Assembly: GCF_007859315.1 (NCBI RefSeq)
Contig: NZ_VOHA01000001.1
Span: 124,001 to 188,000 of the forward strand
Source: Reyranella sp. CPCC 100927
GTDB lineage: Bacteria; Pseudomonadota; Alphaproteobacteria; Reyranellales; Reyranellaceae
Direction: 5' to 3'
Length of the DNA stretch: 64,000 nucleotides
Part shown: positions 44,632 through 53,880 of the stretch, piece after piece
Layout of the letters: each line of letters starts with the position of its first letter
Position numbering within the stretch: position 1 is the stretch's first letter
Notes under the pieces: generated by a model
Databases searched by the model: none
Told to the model about the DNA's origin: nothing
The model's input: the letters and a program-made list of their open reading frames with translations, nothing else
Made by a program: the position numbers and the translations under genes

Positions 44632-44718
44632 CCTGGGAGCGCGGGCGTCCCGCCCGCTTCATGCGTTCGCTCTACGCTTTGCTGCGAGCGAATGCGGGCG
44701 AGACGCCCGCGCTCCCAG
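44632..44718. repeat. Family A copy 3, overlapping the end of a coding region
   Basis: CCTGGGAGCGCGGGCGTC... and the inverted ...GACGCCCGCGCTCCCAG arms around about 40 bases. The stop codon of the molybdopterin oxidoreductase (44672-44674) lies inside the element, so its right half is translated as GSAGVSPAFARSKA. Confidence 0.85.
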
Positions 44719-47077
44719 CATCCTTCTCAACCTCGCAGGCGTAGGAGCGGTGCGGCGCCGAGCCGCTGATCGGATCGAGCCGGTCATCGCCGATCAGCAG
44801 GTTGTAGTTGGCGCCGTCTTCCGAGAACGGATCGAGCGGCGGCAGGCCCAGGGCCTTGTTGCCGGCCCACCAGCCGTAGGTCGACGACACCACACGCGGG
44901 TCGAGATGCGAATCGAGCGTAACGCGCATGCGGATGCTGCCGCGCGGCGTGCGCAGGCGCACCCAGTCGCCTTCGACAATGCCACGGGCGGCCGCGGTAT
45001 CGGGATGCAGCTCGACCAGCGGATCGGGCATGCGCCGCCGCAGGGCTGCGATGTCGCGGTGCTGGCTGTGGTTGAAGTAGATGCGCTTGGCCGACGTCAG
45101 GACCAGCGGATACGCCGGTCCCGCCGTTTCGGGTGACATCATCGGCGGCACATAGTCGGGCAGCGGGCTTTGGCCATGCTCGAGGAGGCGCTCGGAGTAG
45201 ATCTCGGCCTTGCGGGTCGGCGTGGCGAAGCCGCGCGGCACGCCATCGACCAGCTCGGCGAAGCGGCGGTAGCGCGGCGCCAGCGGCAGGTCGATGCCGG
45301 CCGGCGACTGGCGCAAGGTGTCGAGGGTGATCCCCAACGGCGCCAGGATCGCGGCATAGCCGGCCTCGATGTCGCCGTTCCAGAAATCGGCGCCGAAGCC
45401 CAGGCGCTGCGCCAGCTGGAAGATGATCCAGGCGTCAGACCGGCTCTCGCCCTGCGACGGCAGGATGGCATGACGGTACTGCACACGCCGCGCCGCTGCT
45501 TGCGTCGGGTCGAACCCGATGCGCAGCGCGTCGCGTTCGAAGGGCATGTTCACCGGCAGGACCACGTCGGCGAACTGCGCCGTCGGGTTCATGATCACGT
45601 CGCAGTGGACGTAGAAGTCGAGGCGCTTCAGCGCGTCGACGATCGATCGGCTGTCGGCATGCGAGACGGCGAGATTGGCGCCGAAAGCGACCAAGCCGGC
45701 CACGGCGTAGGGTTCGCCGTGCAGTACGGCACGACAGAAATCGTCGGTCCGCACCCAGCCGCGTGCCGGTGGTCCCAGCGGGCGCTCGTGTAGCCCCAAC
45801 GCCTTGGCTCGCTGCGCCGGCGGCATCAGGTCACGGCCGCTCATGTCGGCCGCCGCCGGCAATGTCGGTGCGAAGTTGCCGCCCGGCACATCATGGCTGC
45901 CGGTCAGCATGTGCAGGATGGCGATGGCGCGATCGGTCTGGGTGGCGTTGGTGTGCTGGCCGACGCCGGTCCAGGCGTAGAGACAGACCGGCCGCGACTC
46001 GTGCAGCAACTGCGCCGTGCGCTCGATCTCGGCGGCGGGCACCCAGCAGATCTCGGCAGCCCGCTCGGGCGGATAGTCGCGGCATTGCGCTGCGTAGAGA
46101 TCGAACGCCGTGCGGCAGGTGATGGTGCCGTGCGGCCCGTCCAGCGTGACGCCGCCGCGCAGCGCCAGCAGATCGGTATCGATGTCGGCATCGTAGCCGC
46201 GCTGCGGGTCGTAAGGGGCAGGGCGACTGGCGACGCGGTCCCAGGCCGCCAGCCGCGCATCACCGCTGCCATCGAGGTCGCCCATGCGCAGGAAGCGGCC
46301 GGTGTCGGTGCGCACCAGCAGCGGGCCGTTGCTCCATTGCCGGACGAACGCCGCGTCGAACCAGCCGCGCTCCAGCATGACGTGCGCGATCGACAGCGCG
46401 AGCGCACCGTCGGTGCCCGGCCGCACGCGCAACCAGGCGTCGGCGCCGATCGCGGGACCGGCGCGGCGTGGGTCGACGACCACGACCTTGGCCCGCTTGC
46501 GTCGGGCCCGTGCCACGCCCAGCGTATGGTCGAGCCAGGACGCGGTCGGATTGTGGCCCCACAGCAGCACGCAGCCGGTGTCGTCGAAATCGGGTGAGCG
46601 GATACCGACGCCCCAGGTGAATTCGTGGGCGTGGTCCTTGTGCCAGTTGCAGATCTCGGTGGCGTAAAGGCAGTTGGGGCTGCCGAAGCGGTTGATCAGA
46701 CGCTCGACCCACACCAGCGCGTCGGAGATCGGCGCGCCGCTGGGCGACGTCGAGGCGAAGGCGACGGCTTCCGCGCCGTGGGTCCGGGCGATCTGTGACA
46801 GCTTGCCGGCCACCAGTGCCAGCGCTTCGTCCCAGCTAGCGCGTCGCCATTGCGGATCGGCGGCATCCTTGGGCGCGGTGCGGATCAGCGGGTGCAGCAG
46901 CCGGTTGGGGTTGGCGACGATCTCCGGTGCGGCCTTGCCCTTGATGCACAGCGCCTCGCCGGTGGGGTGGCTGGGATCGGCTTCCAGCGCCACCAGCTTT
47001 TCATCGCGCACGACCGCGATGGCGCCGCAGCGCGAACGGCACAGCGGGCAGAACGTGGGTGTTCGGGTCTCGCTCAT
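44672..47077 (-). CDS. Molybdopterin-dependent oxidoreductase (formate dehydrogenase/DMSO reductase family)
   Basis: An 801-residue protein. FCPLCRSRCG plus CIKGKAAPE bind a 4Fe-4S cluster. YATEICNWHKDHAHEFTWG, LLWGHNPTASW and VVVVDPRRAG are molybdopterin guanine dinucleotide contacts. The C-terminal beta-barrel starts near YPLVLTSAKR. No Tat signal is seen, so it is probably cytosolic. No partner subunit is adjacent. The last 14 residues (GSAGVSPAFARSKA) come from a repeat element. The substrate is unknown; formate, nitrate, or thiosulfate-type substrates are possible. Confidence 0.9.
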   Translation of the reverse strand: MSETRTPTFCPLCRSRCGAIAVVRDEKLVALEADPSHPTGEALCIKGKAAPEIVANPNRLLHPLIRTAPKDAADPQWRRASWDEALALVAGKLSQIARTHGAEAVAFASTSPSGAPISDALVWVERLINRFGSPNCLYATEICNWHKDHAHEFTWGVGIRSPDFDDTGCVLLWGHNPTASWLDHTLGVARARRKRAKVVVVDPRRAGPAIGADAWLRVRPGTDGALALSIAHVMLERGWFDAAFVRQWSNGPLLVRTDTGRFLRMGDLDGSGDARLAAWDRVASRPAPYDPQRGYDADIDTDLLALRGGVTLDGPHGTITCRTAFDLYAAQCRDYPPERAAEICWVPAAEIERTAQLLHESRPVCLYAWTGVGQHTNATQTDRAIAILHMLTGSHDVPGGNFAPTLPAAADMSGRDLMPPAQRAKALGLHERPLGPPARGWVRTDDFCRAVLHGEPYAVAGLVAFGANLAVSHADSRSIVDALKRLDFYVHCDVIMNPTAQFADVVLPVNMPFERDALRIGFDPTQAAARRVQYRHAILPSQGESRSDAWIIFQLAQRLGFGADFWNGDIEAGYAAILAPLGITLDTLRQSPAGIDLPLAPRYRRFAELVDGVPRGFATPTRKAEIYSERLLEHGQSPLPDYVPPMMSPETAGPAYPLVLTSAKRIYFNHSQHRDIAALRRRMPDPLVELHPDTAAARGIVEGDWVRLRTPRGSIRMRVTLDSHLDPRVVSSTYGWWAGNKALGLPPLDPFSEDGANYNLLIGDDRLDPISGSAPHRSYACEVEKDAGSAGVSPAFARSKA

Positions 47078-47109
47078 GGGCGGGAGCGTCGGTCGTGGAG
47101 AGGAAGCAT

Positions 47110-47565
47110 CTACCGGTCCTTACGTTCCTCGGACTGTCCCTCTTGTTTCAAGGGCGTCAGCAGCTTCAGGGTCAGCATTGTAAAAGCCGCGATGGTGACA
47201 GCAACGTCATAACTGCCCAGCCCGACGGCCGCACCGATCGCACCTGTTGCCCAAAGGCTGGCGGCAGTGGCGGTGCCCTGCACCGAACTGCCGATCTTCA
47301 GGATCGCACCGCCGCCGATGAAGCCCACGCCTGTAATCAGGCCCTCGACGATGCGCGCCATGGCTTCGGGCGAGGTTTTCACCAGCTCTTCCGTCGCCTG
47401 GATGAAACCGCAGCTCGCGAGCGCTACCAACGGAAATGTGCGCAAGCCTGCGCTGCGCTCTTCCTGTTCGCGATTCCAGGCGATCGGCAGCGCCAGCGCA
47501 TAGGCAATGGAAAGGGCCACAAGATGAGGCACGATGCGAAAGTCGCTCAGGAATGAGAAGTCCAA
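47110..47565 (-). CDS. MgtC/SapB-family membrane protein
   Basis: 151 residues from TTG 47565, which has AAGGAGG six bases upstream; no ATG fits and the longer frame to 47658 lacks a ribosome site. Several membrane helices follow: VPHLVALSIAYALALPIAWNRE, LRTFPLVALASCGFI and ITGVGFIGGGAILK, then ATGAIGAAVGLG. These are the MgtC/SapB motifs. MgtC proteins affect Mg2+ and acid tolerance and ATP synthase. It is alone here with no magnesium transporter. Confidence 0.88.
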   Translation of the reverse strand: MDFSFLSDFRIVPHLVALSIAYALALPIAWNREQEERSAGLRTFPLVALASCGFIQATEELVKTSPEAMARIVEGLITGVGFIGGGAILKIGSSVQGTATAASLWATGAIGAAVGLGSYDVAVTIAAFTMLTLKLLTPLKQEGQSEERKDR

Positions 47566-47703
47566 GACGGCCTCCTTGATTTTTCTTGATCCGCGCGACT
47601 GCCGCGCCCTCCCAGCATGCGGGCCAATTGAGGCTTGGCCAAAGAAAAAGGGCGCCATACGGCGCCCCTGTAGTTGAGAGAGGGGTACGCTACGCTACGC
47701 CAA

Positions 47704-48906
47704 TCAAACCCGTTCAATCACCATGGCGATGCCCTGGCCGACGCCGATGCACATGGTGCACAACGCATAGCGGCCGCCGGTCGCCTCGAGCTGGTTGATG
47801 GCCGTCATGATCAGCCGCCCGCCGCTGGCGCCCAGCGGATGGCCCAGCGCAATGGCGCCGCCGTTGGCATTCACATGGTCGGCGCAGTCGGACAGACCCA
47901 GCTGGCGCATCACGGCCAGGCCCTGTGCCGCGAACGCCTCGTTGAGCTCGACTACGTCCATGTCGGAGATCTTCAGCCCGGCGATCTCCAGCACCTTGCG
48001 CGACGCCGGCACCGGCCCGATGCCCATCACCCGCGGCGGCACACCGGCCGCGGCCGTGGCGATCACGCGTGCCCGCGGCGTCAGGCCCTGGCCCTTGGCC
48101 GCCTTTTCCGAGGCAATGATCATGGCGCAGGCGCCGTCATTGATGCCCGAGGAGTTGCCCGCCGTGACGGAGCCTTCCTCGTGGAAAGCCGGCGGCAACT
48201 TGGACAGGCCTTCCATCGTGGTGTCGAAGCGCGGATGCTCGTCAGCCTCCACCACGCTCTCGGTCTTGCCCTTCTTGACCGTGACCGGGATCAGCTCCTT
48301 CTTGAAGAAGCCGCGCTCGGTGGCCTTCTTGCAGCGCTGCTGGCTGCGATAGGCGAACGCGTCCTGGTCGACGCGGCTGATCTGGTGCTCCTGGGCGACG
48401 TTTTCCGCGGTCTGGCCCATGGCGTCGACGCCGTAGCGCGCCTTCATCGCCGCATTGACGAAGCGCCAGCCCAGCACCGTGTCCTCGAGCTTCATGCTGC
48501 GATCGAAGCCCTGGGCCGGTTTGCCCATGACGTAGGGCGACCGCGTCATGCCCTCGACACCGCCGGCGATCATGATCTGCGCCTCGCCGGTCTTGATGGC
48601 GCGGGCCGCGGCGGCCGTGGCCTCGATGCCCGAGCCGCACAGGCGGTTCACCGTGGCGCCGGCGACCTCCACCGGCAGTCCGGCCAGCAGCCCGGCCATG
48701 CGCGCCACATTGCGGTTGTCTTCGCCGGCCTGGTTGACGCAGCCATAGACGATGTCGTCAACCGCACCCCAGTCGACACCGGGATTGCGGGTCATCAGCG
48801 CCTTGAGCGGCAATGCCGCCAGATCATCGGTGCGGACACTGGAAAGCGCGCCGTTATAGCGCCCGATCGGGGTGCGCACGGTGTCGCAGATGAAGGCGTC
48901 GGTCAT
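47704..48906 (-). CDS. Beta-ketoadipyl-CoA thiolase-like acetyl-CoA acyltransferase
   Basis: 400 residues from the ATG at 48906, with GGAG seven bases before it. MTDAFICDTVRTPIGRY is nearly the PcaF N-terminus. NRLCGSG holds the acylated Cys (about 90), NEAFAAQ, GGAIALGHPLGASG and CIGVGQG the second-half catalytic His and Cys. It splits beta-ketoadipyl-CoA into succinyl-CoA and acetyl-CoA, the last step of aromatic degradation, or serves a similar CoA ester. Identity to PcaF versus a general thiolase cannot be settled by eye. Confidence 0.9.
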   Translation of the reverse strand: MTDAFICDTVRTPIGRYNGALSSVRTDDLAALPLKALMTRNPGVDWGAVDDIVYGCVNQAGEDNRNVARMAGLLAGLPVEVAGATVNRLCGSGIEATAAAARAIKTGEAQIMIAGGVEGMTRSPYVMGKPAQGFDRSMKLEDTVLGWRFVNAAMKARYGVDAMGQTAENVAQEHQISRVDQDAFAYRSQQRCKKATERGFFKKELIPVTVKKGKTESVVEADEHPRFDTTMEGLSKLPPAFHEEGSVTAGNSSGINDGACAMIIASEKAAKGQGLTPRARVIATAAAGVPPRVMGIGPVPASRKVLEIAGLKISDMDVVELNEAFAAQGLAVMRQLGLSDCADHVNANGGAIALGHPLGASGGRLIMTAINQLEATGGRYALCTMCIGVGQGIAMVIERV

Positions 48907-49047
48907 CGTGAACTCCATTTGCCGACGAAACGACCGGCCGGATCGGGTGGCCGGGAAATTTCTCGTTAACATCGTCGGGCGTCGGAGTCGAAGGCCAAGC
49001 AATGTCGGTGCCGCAACGGCGGCATGCGGCAGCGCTGGACTCGCCGA

Positions 49048-49797
49048 TCACGCGCTCGTGTGACCCGCCAGTCGTGCTGCCAGTCCGCTCGACAGACCGA
49101 CACTGCCGACAGGCGGCGGCAGGGCGAAGCTGCCGGTCCGGCTCTTGGCCGTCCCCAGTCGTGCCAGTGCTTCGGCTTGTCCGACCGCCGCCGCCACGCC
49201 GTCGATCAACGGCACCGGCACGCGATGCGACAGCCGTCCCGCCAGGCCGGCCAGTCCGGCGCCGCCCAGGATCACCGTGTCGGCCCCGCCGTCGACGGCG
49301 TGGGTACAGGCGGTTGCCAGCACGGCCAGCGATCCGTCGGGGTCGCGCGCAATGTCGGCGCCGGTCGGTGCCACCGTATGGACACAGGCCAGGCGGTCGG
49401 ACAGGCCGCGCGCCGCGACAAACTCGCGCAACATCGGTCCCCAGCGTTCACCGCCGGTGACGATGCCGAAACGGCCGCCGAGCTGGCAGGCGGCCTGGAT
49501 GGACGCCTCGGCCATGCCGACAACCGGCACCGCCGACAACTCGCGCAGGGCATCGAGGCCGGGGTCGCCGAAACAGGCCAGCACGACGGCGTCGAACGGA
49601 CCGGGTGTCTCGGCCCAGGCGTCGAGCGTGGCATGCGCGGCCACCGCGTAGGCGGCGCGGCTGGCGACGTAGGCGGCGCCGAAACGGCCCGTCACGGCCA
49701 CCAGTTCGGTCGCCGGTGTCGCCACGGTCTGCGCCATGGCCACCACCTTGTCGGTGATCGCCGCCGTCGTGTTGGGGTTGATCAGCAACAGACGCAT
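49048..49797 (-). CDS. Asp/Glu/hydantoin racemase family protein
   Basis: 249 residues from the ATG at 49797. MRLLLINPNTTAAITDKVV is the hydantoin racemase signature. The two catalytic cysteines of the fold are in VLACFGDPGLD and in LATACTHAVDGGADTVILGG. It probably racemises a 5-substituted hydantoin or an amino-acid derivative. The gene directly follows the GNAT gene of the ABC operon, so it may act on an imported compound. Confidence 0.88.
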   Translation of the reverse strand: MRLLLINPNTTAAITDKVVAMAQTVATPATELVAVTGRFGAAYVASRAAYAVAAHATLDAWAETPGPFDAVVLACFGDPGLDALRELSAVPVVGMAEASIQAACQLGGRFGIVTGGERWGPMLREFVAARGLSDRLACVHTVAPTGADIARDPDGSLAVLATACTHAVDGGADTVILGGAGLAGLAGRLSHRVPVPLIDGVAAAVGQAEALARLGTAKSRTGSFALPPPVGSVGLSSGLAARLAGHTSA

Positions 49798-49820
49798 CGG
49801 GGTCCTCCGCAACGCATCGG

Positions 49821-50672
49821 TCAGCCAAGCTCGAACGTGGTGATGCCGAACAGGCCGTGCACGTCGATGGCCGGTGGGCTGCCAGTGTACATGCGGGCGG
49901 TCTCGAACGCGGGGGTCAGCCCGAACGATTGCGCCAGTGCGACGGCAGCCGGGTTGATCTCCGGTACGTCCATGATGACTGGGCCGTCACCGATGCCGAT
50001 GCAAAGATCGCCGGCCAGCGCCGCGGCGATCAGCGGATCGGCGGCATAGAGCGGGCCGATTTTAGTGCCGCGGCGACAGGGTCGCGCCACGCCCAGCCCA
50101 ACGATCTCGCCGTCGTGCAGTGCCAGGCGGGCGCGGTGGCCCGGCAACGAGGTCCAGAGCGACAGGAACGTATCGCGCGGCGCGGCGAAAAACCGATGGT
50201 CGAATGCCGACAAGCGGTCGAACGGCACCGACGCGGCATCGACCAGGCTGACACCTGGTGGTCGGCGTTCGGGTGCCGGCGGTGCGCCCTCGAAGCGGAC
50301 ATTGCGATACGCCAGGCTGAAGCCCGACTTGCGGTAGTTGTCCTGTTGCGCCGGCACGCCGTCGAGGCCGATGTTGCGGCCAGCCAGGTACGCCATGCCA
50401 GCGCGCCAGACCTGAATGCCGCAGCCCTGACCACGCGCCGCGGGGGGCGCAATATAGAAGCCGAGAAATCCGAAGGCGGCGCCATAACGCACGACGGAAA
50501 TGCAGGCGACCGGCACCTGGTCGCGCAGGGCGATCAGGAAACCGGTGGGGTCGGCGGCATGGAAGGCTGCGGCATCGGCAAGACCGGGATTCCAGCCTTC
50601 GTCCGCCGCCCAATCGACAGCGAGATCGAGCTCGGCGCGGCTCATGGTGCGGACAACGATGCTGGCGGTCAT
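49821..50672 (-). CDS. GNAT-family N-acetyltransferase
   Basis: A 283-residue protein with two GNAT-like halves. The first has ISVVRYGAAFGFLGFYIAPPAARGQGCG, the acetyl-CoA pyrophosphate loop. The C-terminal half has EIVGLGVARPC and an IGDGPVIMDVPE strand and looks like the DUF1248-type second domain of YitI-like acetyltransferases. The substrate is unknown. It is 32 bases after the ABC permease and 23 bases before the racemase. Confidence 0.87.
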   Translation of the reverse strand: MTASIVVRTMSRAELDLAVDWAADEGWNPGLADAAAFHAADPTGFLIALRDQVPVACISVVRYGAAFGFLGFYIAPPAARGQGCGIQVWRAGMAYLAGRNIGLDGVPAQQDNYRKSGFSLAYRNVRFEGAPPAPERRPPGVSLVDAASVPFDRLSAFDHRFFAAPRDTFLSLWTSLPGHRARLALHDGEIVGLGVARPCRRGTKIGPLYAADPLIAAALAGDLCIGIGDGPVIMDVPEINPAAVALAQSFGLTPAFETARMYTGSPPAIDVHGLFGITTFELG

Positions 50673-50704
50673 GGATTTCGGCAGCAGGTGACGGGCGAGG
50701 GTGA

Positions 50705-51553
50705 CTATACCCCGGGCTGCCTGCCGTTGGGGATCTGCCGCGCGCGACGATGACGGATGACGTGAACGCCGATGATCGCCGTGGCAATCACGACGAAGGA
50801 GAACACCGTGGTCACGGTGCCCAGGGCGTAGAGAACCGGGGTCGTGACGTTGGTGGTCATCCCATAGATCTCGAGCGGCAGGGTGTTGAAGGTTCCGGCC
50901 GTCATGAGACTGCGCGCGAACTCGTCATAGGACAGGGTGAAGCCGAACAAACCGACACCGACCAGGCTCGGTGCCAGGATGGGAAGTACGACATGGCGGA
51001 TGGTCTGCCACGGCGTGGCGCCGAGATCGCGCGCGGCTTCCTCGTAGGAGCGATCGAAGCGATTGAACACCGCGAACATGATCAGCAGGCCGAACGGCAA
51101 GGTCCACGACAGGTGCGCGCCCAACCCGGAGGAGTACCAGGCCGGCTGCCAGCCCATGATGGTGAACACCAGCCCGATCCCGAGTGAGATCAGGATCGAG
51201 GGCACGATGAGGCTGGCCACGGCGAGATAGAAAACACCGGACGAGCCCCGGAAGCGGTGTCGAAATGCCAAGCCGGCGGTGAACGAGATGACCACCGTGA
51301 GGACCATCGCGATCAGGCCCAGGATCAGCGAGCGCTGGAACGAGCCACCGAAGTCGCCCACGGCCTGCGTCTCGAAGAGATTACGGAACCAATGCAGCGA
51401 GACGCCATTCATCGGAAAGGTGAGCCCGCCGTCTGGTCCCTGGAACGACAGGATGACAATGGTCGACATCGGCCCATAGAGGAACAGCACGAACAGGCCG
51501 AAGACGATGGCGAGCGGATAAAAGCTCCTGGAGCGCTTGGTGCGGACGCGCAT
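50705..51553 (-). CDS. ABC transporter permease (PotC type)
   Basis: A 282-residue membrane protein with six helices. EEAARDLGATPWQTIRHVVLPILAPSLVG is the EAA motif that contacts the ATPase. It forms the inner-membrane channel with the adjacent PotB-type permease, which ends four bases before it. Polyamine or opine-type import is likely from family resemblance. Confidence 0.92.
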   Translation of the reverse strand: MRVRTKRSRSFYPLAIVFGLFVLFLYGPMSTIVILSFQGPDGGLTFPMNGVSLHWFRNLFETQAVGDFGGSFQRSLILGLIAMVLTVVISFTAGLAFRHRFRGSSGVFYLAVASLIVPSILISLGIGLVFTIMGWQPAWYSSGLGAHLSWTLPFGLLIMFAVFNRFDRSYEEAARDLGATPWQTIRHVVLPILAPSLVGVGLFGFTLSYDEFARSLMTAGTFNTLPLEIYGMTTNVTTPVLYALGTVTTVFSFVVIATAIIGVHVIRHRRARQIPNGRQPGV

Positions 51554-51557
51554 GCGC

Positions 51558-52535
51558 CTAAAGCTCCCGCCGGATGTCGACGATGCGGAGCATGCCGGCC
51601 ACCATCGCCAGCACGACCAGCAGCAGCACGACGGCGTTGGCGGCGGCTGCAGGGTACTGCAACAGCGACATGGCGTTGGCCATCATCAGTCCGACCGAGG
51701 CGCTCTGGCCCCCGCTCATCAGGCGCACGGTGACGAAGTCGCCCATCACCAGGGTGACGACGAAGATCGAGCCGATGGCGATGCCCGGCTTGCACAGGGG
51801 CAGCACCACGTGGCGCACGATCTGCGCGCCCGAGGCGCCGGCGTCGCGGGCCGCTTCGATCAGCGAGCGGTCGATGCGCATCATCGAATTGAAGATCGGC
51901 ACCACCATGAACAGCGCATAGAGGTGCACGTAGGCGAGCACGACGGCAAAGTCGGAGAACAGCAGGAACTCGAGCGGTTCGCTGATGATGCGGAGATTGA
52001 TCAGTGTCGTGTTCAGGAGCCCGTTGCGGCCCAGGAACGGGATCCACGAGATCATGCGGATGATGTTGGACGTCCAGAACGGGATGGTGCACAGCAGGAA
52101 CAGCGCCATCTGCCACGTCACGGTCCGGACGTGGAAAGCCAGGAAATAGGCCACCGTGAAGCCAATGACCAAGGTCAGTGCCCACACGATGGCGGCATAG
52201 CGCACCGTGTTGCCATAGGTGCGCCAGGTCACCGGCGATTCGAGCAACTCGCGATAATTGGTGAGCAGCATGTCGGGAATGACACGCACCGTGTCATAGT
52301 CCCAGAAGCTCACGACCACGATCGTGACAATGGGCACCGCCAGGAACAGCAGGAAGATCACCGTCAGCGGCGTTGCCTGCAGGTATGGCACCCACGCAGC
52401 GCCGCCGGCACGGCGGGTTGCCGTCCGATGGGTGGCTGTCGGCGCGTTTTGAGCCGCGGACCCGACACTCACGCTGTTGCCCTGAACCTGTTGAAGGACA
52501 TAGCCGGGATCCGGCGCGATGAGAGGATGCAGCAT
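51558..52535 (-). CDS. ABC transporter permease (PotB type)
   Basis: 325 residues from the ATG at 52535, with GGGAGG before it. A non-conserved Ala/Thr-rich N-terminus precedes helices from PLTVIFLLFLAVPIVTIVVV. The EAA loop is IEAARDAGASGAQIVRHVVLPLCKPGIA. Pairs with the next permease gene. The order ATPase, binding protein, permease, permease is normal for the polyamine family. Confidence 0.92.
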   Translation of the reverse strand: MLHPLIAPDPGYVLQQVQGNSVSVGSAAQNAPTATHRTATRRAGGAAWVPYLQATPLTVIFLLFLAVPIVTIVVVSFWDYDTVRVIPDMLLTNYRELLESPVTWRTYGNTVRYAAIVWALTLVIGFTVAYFLAFHVRTVTWQMALFLLCTIPFWTSNIIRMISWIPFLGRNGLLNTTLINLRIISEPLEFLLFSDFAVVLAYVHLYALFMVVPIFNSMMRIDRSLIEAARDAGASGAQIVRHVVLPLCKPGIAIGSIFVVTLVMGDFVTVRLMSGGQSASVGLMMANAMSLLQYPAAAANAVVLLLVVLAMVAGMLRIVDIRREL

Positions 52536-52563
52536 GCCGTTTCCTCCCTCGCGCTGGTTGCGC

Positions 52564-53865
52564 TCACGCCGCGATGAACTGGTTCCACTTCTGGACCATG
52601 TAGCGATCCTCATCCATCACTGCGTTCCAACACGACACCCTCCCCATGCGATCGGCGAACGCGCCGCCGTCGCGGACGGCGCCGGCCTTCTCCATGACCT
52701 TGCCCTCGGGACTCTTGATGTCGCCCTTGGCCGGCTTGCCCTCCATCCAGAAGCCCCACTCGTCCTCGCTCATGTGGGCTTTGGCGGTATCGAGCACGGC
52801 CGAGTAGTAACCCTGACGATTGAGATAGGCACCGACCCAACCCGACAGGTACCAGTTGATGTATTCGTAGGCGGCGTCGAGCTGCAGGCCGCTCAGATGC
52901 TTGGCGATGCCCAGACCACCACCCCACGCGCGATAACCCTCGGTCAGGGGTTGGTAGATGCAGGGCACGCCCTTGGAGCGCACAGCGGTCACTGCCGGCG
53001 ACCACATCGACTGGATGATCACCTCGCCCGACGTCATCAGGTTCACCGACTCATCGAATGTCTTCCAGAAGGCGCGGAACTGGCCGGCCTTCTTGGCTTC
53101 CGTCAGCACCGCGATCGTCTTGTCGATCTCGGGCTTGGTCATGTTGCCCTTGTCGCCGTATTTGATGACGCCCATCGATTCGCAGATCATGGCGGCATCC
53201 ATGATGCCGATCGACGGGATGTTCAGGATCGAGGCCTTGCCCTTGAACTTGGGGTCCATGATGTCCTTCCAGTTCGTGATCGGGCGGCCGACCAGATCCG
53301 GACGGATGCCGAGCGTATCGGCGTTGTAGATGGTGGGAATCATCGTCATCCAGTCGGTCCGCGTCTTGGCGAACTTCACGGAGTCCTTGCCCTCGACGAA
53401 ACCGACCGTGTGCGGCGCCGTGCCCTGTGCGATGGTCGAGGTCGGTGTCAGCTTGCCGTTGAGGAAGATCGGCACGATCTTGTCGACCAGCTTGATCTTC
53501 CTGGTGTCCATCGCCTGCATGATGCCGGCAGGAAAGACCTTCTTGCAGATCCAGTACTCGACGTCGGCGACGTCGTAGGATTTGGGCTGCGTCACGGCGC
53601 GCTGGGTGACGGCATCGGAGTCGAGCGACGTCATCTGCAAGGTGAAACCAAGATCCTGCTTCACCTTGTCGGCGATGGCGTTGAGGTTGGACACCCCGGT
53701 GCCGAACTGGCGCAGCACGACGTTCTTGATGTTCTGGGCCCAGACGGTCGGAAAGCCGCCGACGGTGCCGCTACCCAGCGCCACGCCAGCGGCCGCGGCG
53801 GTTCCCTTGAGCGCCGCGCGGCGGCCGATGGCGCGCTGCTTCGGCGCCCTGACGTCATCCTTCAT
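52564..53865 (-). CDS. PotD-like extracellular solute-binding protein
   Basis: A 433-residue protein with a twin-arginine-like signal (IGRRAALKGTAAAAGVALGSG) cut near VWAQN. The mature part has SLDSDAVTQRAV, YDVADVEYWICKK, and WNADT-like segments typical of COG0687 spermidine/putrescine-type binding proteins, ending in WNQFIAA. The large size and 'YDVADVEYW' type sequence are nearer to the uncharacterised PotD-like subgroup than to true PotD. The ligand is unproven. Confidence 0.88.
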   Translation of the reverse strand: MKDDVRAPKQRAIGRRAALKGTAAAAGVALGSGTVGGFPTVWAQNIKNVVLRQFGTGVSNLNAIADKVKQDLGFTLQMTSLDSDAVTQRAVTQPKSYDVADVEYWICKKVFPAGIMQAMDTRKIKLVDKIVPIFLNGKLTPTSTIAQGTAPHTVGFVEGKDSVKFAKTRTDWMTMIPTIYNADTLGIRPDLVGRPITNWKDIMDPKFKGKASILNIPSIGIMDAAMICESMGVIKYGDKGNMTKPEIDKTIAVLTEAKKAGQFRAFWKTFDESVNLMTSGEVIIQSMWSPAVTAVRSKGVPCIYQPLTEGYRAWGGGLGIAKHLSGLQLDAAYEYINWYLSGWVGAYLNRQGYYSAVLDTAKAHMSEDEWGFWMEGKPAKGDIKSPEGKVMEKAGAVRDGGAFADRMGRVSCWNAVMDEDRYMVQKWNQFIAA

Positions 53866-53880
53866 GTGACTCTCCCCTCG

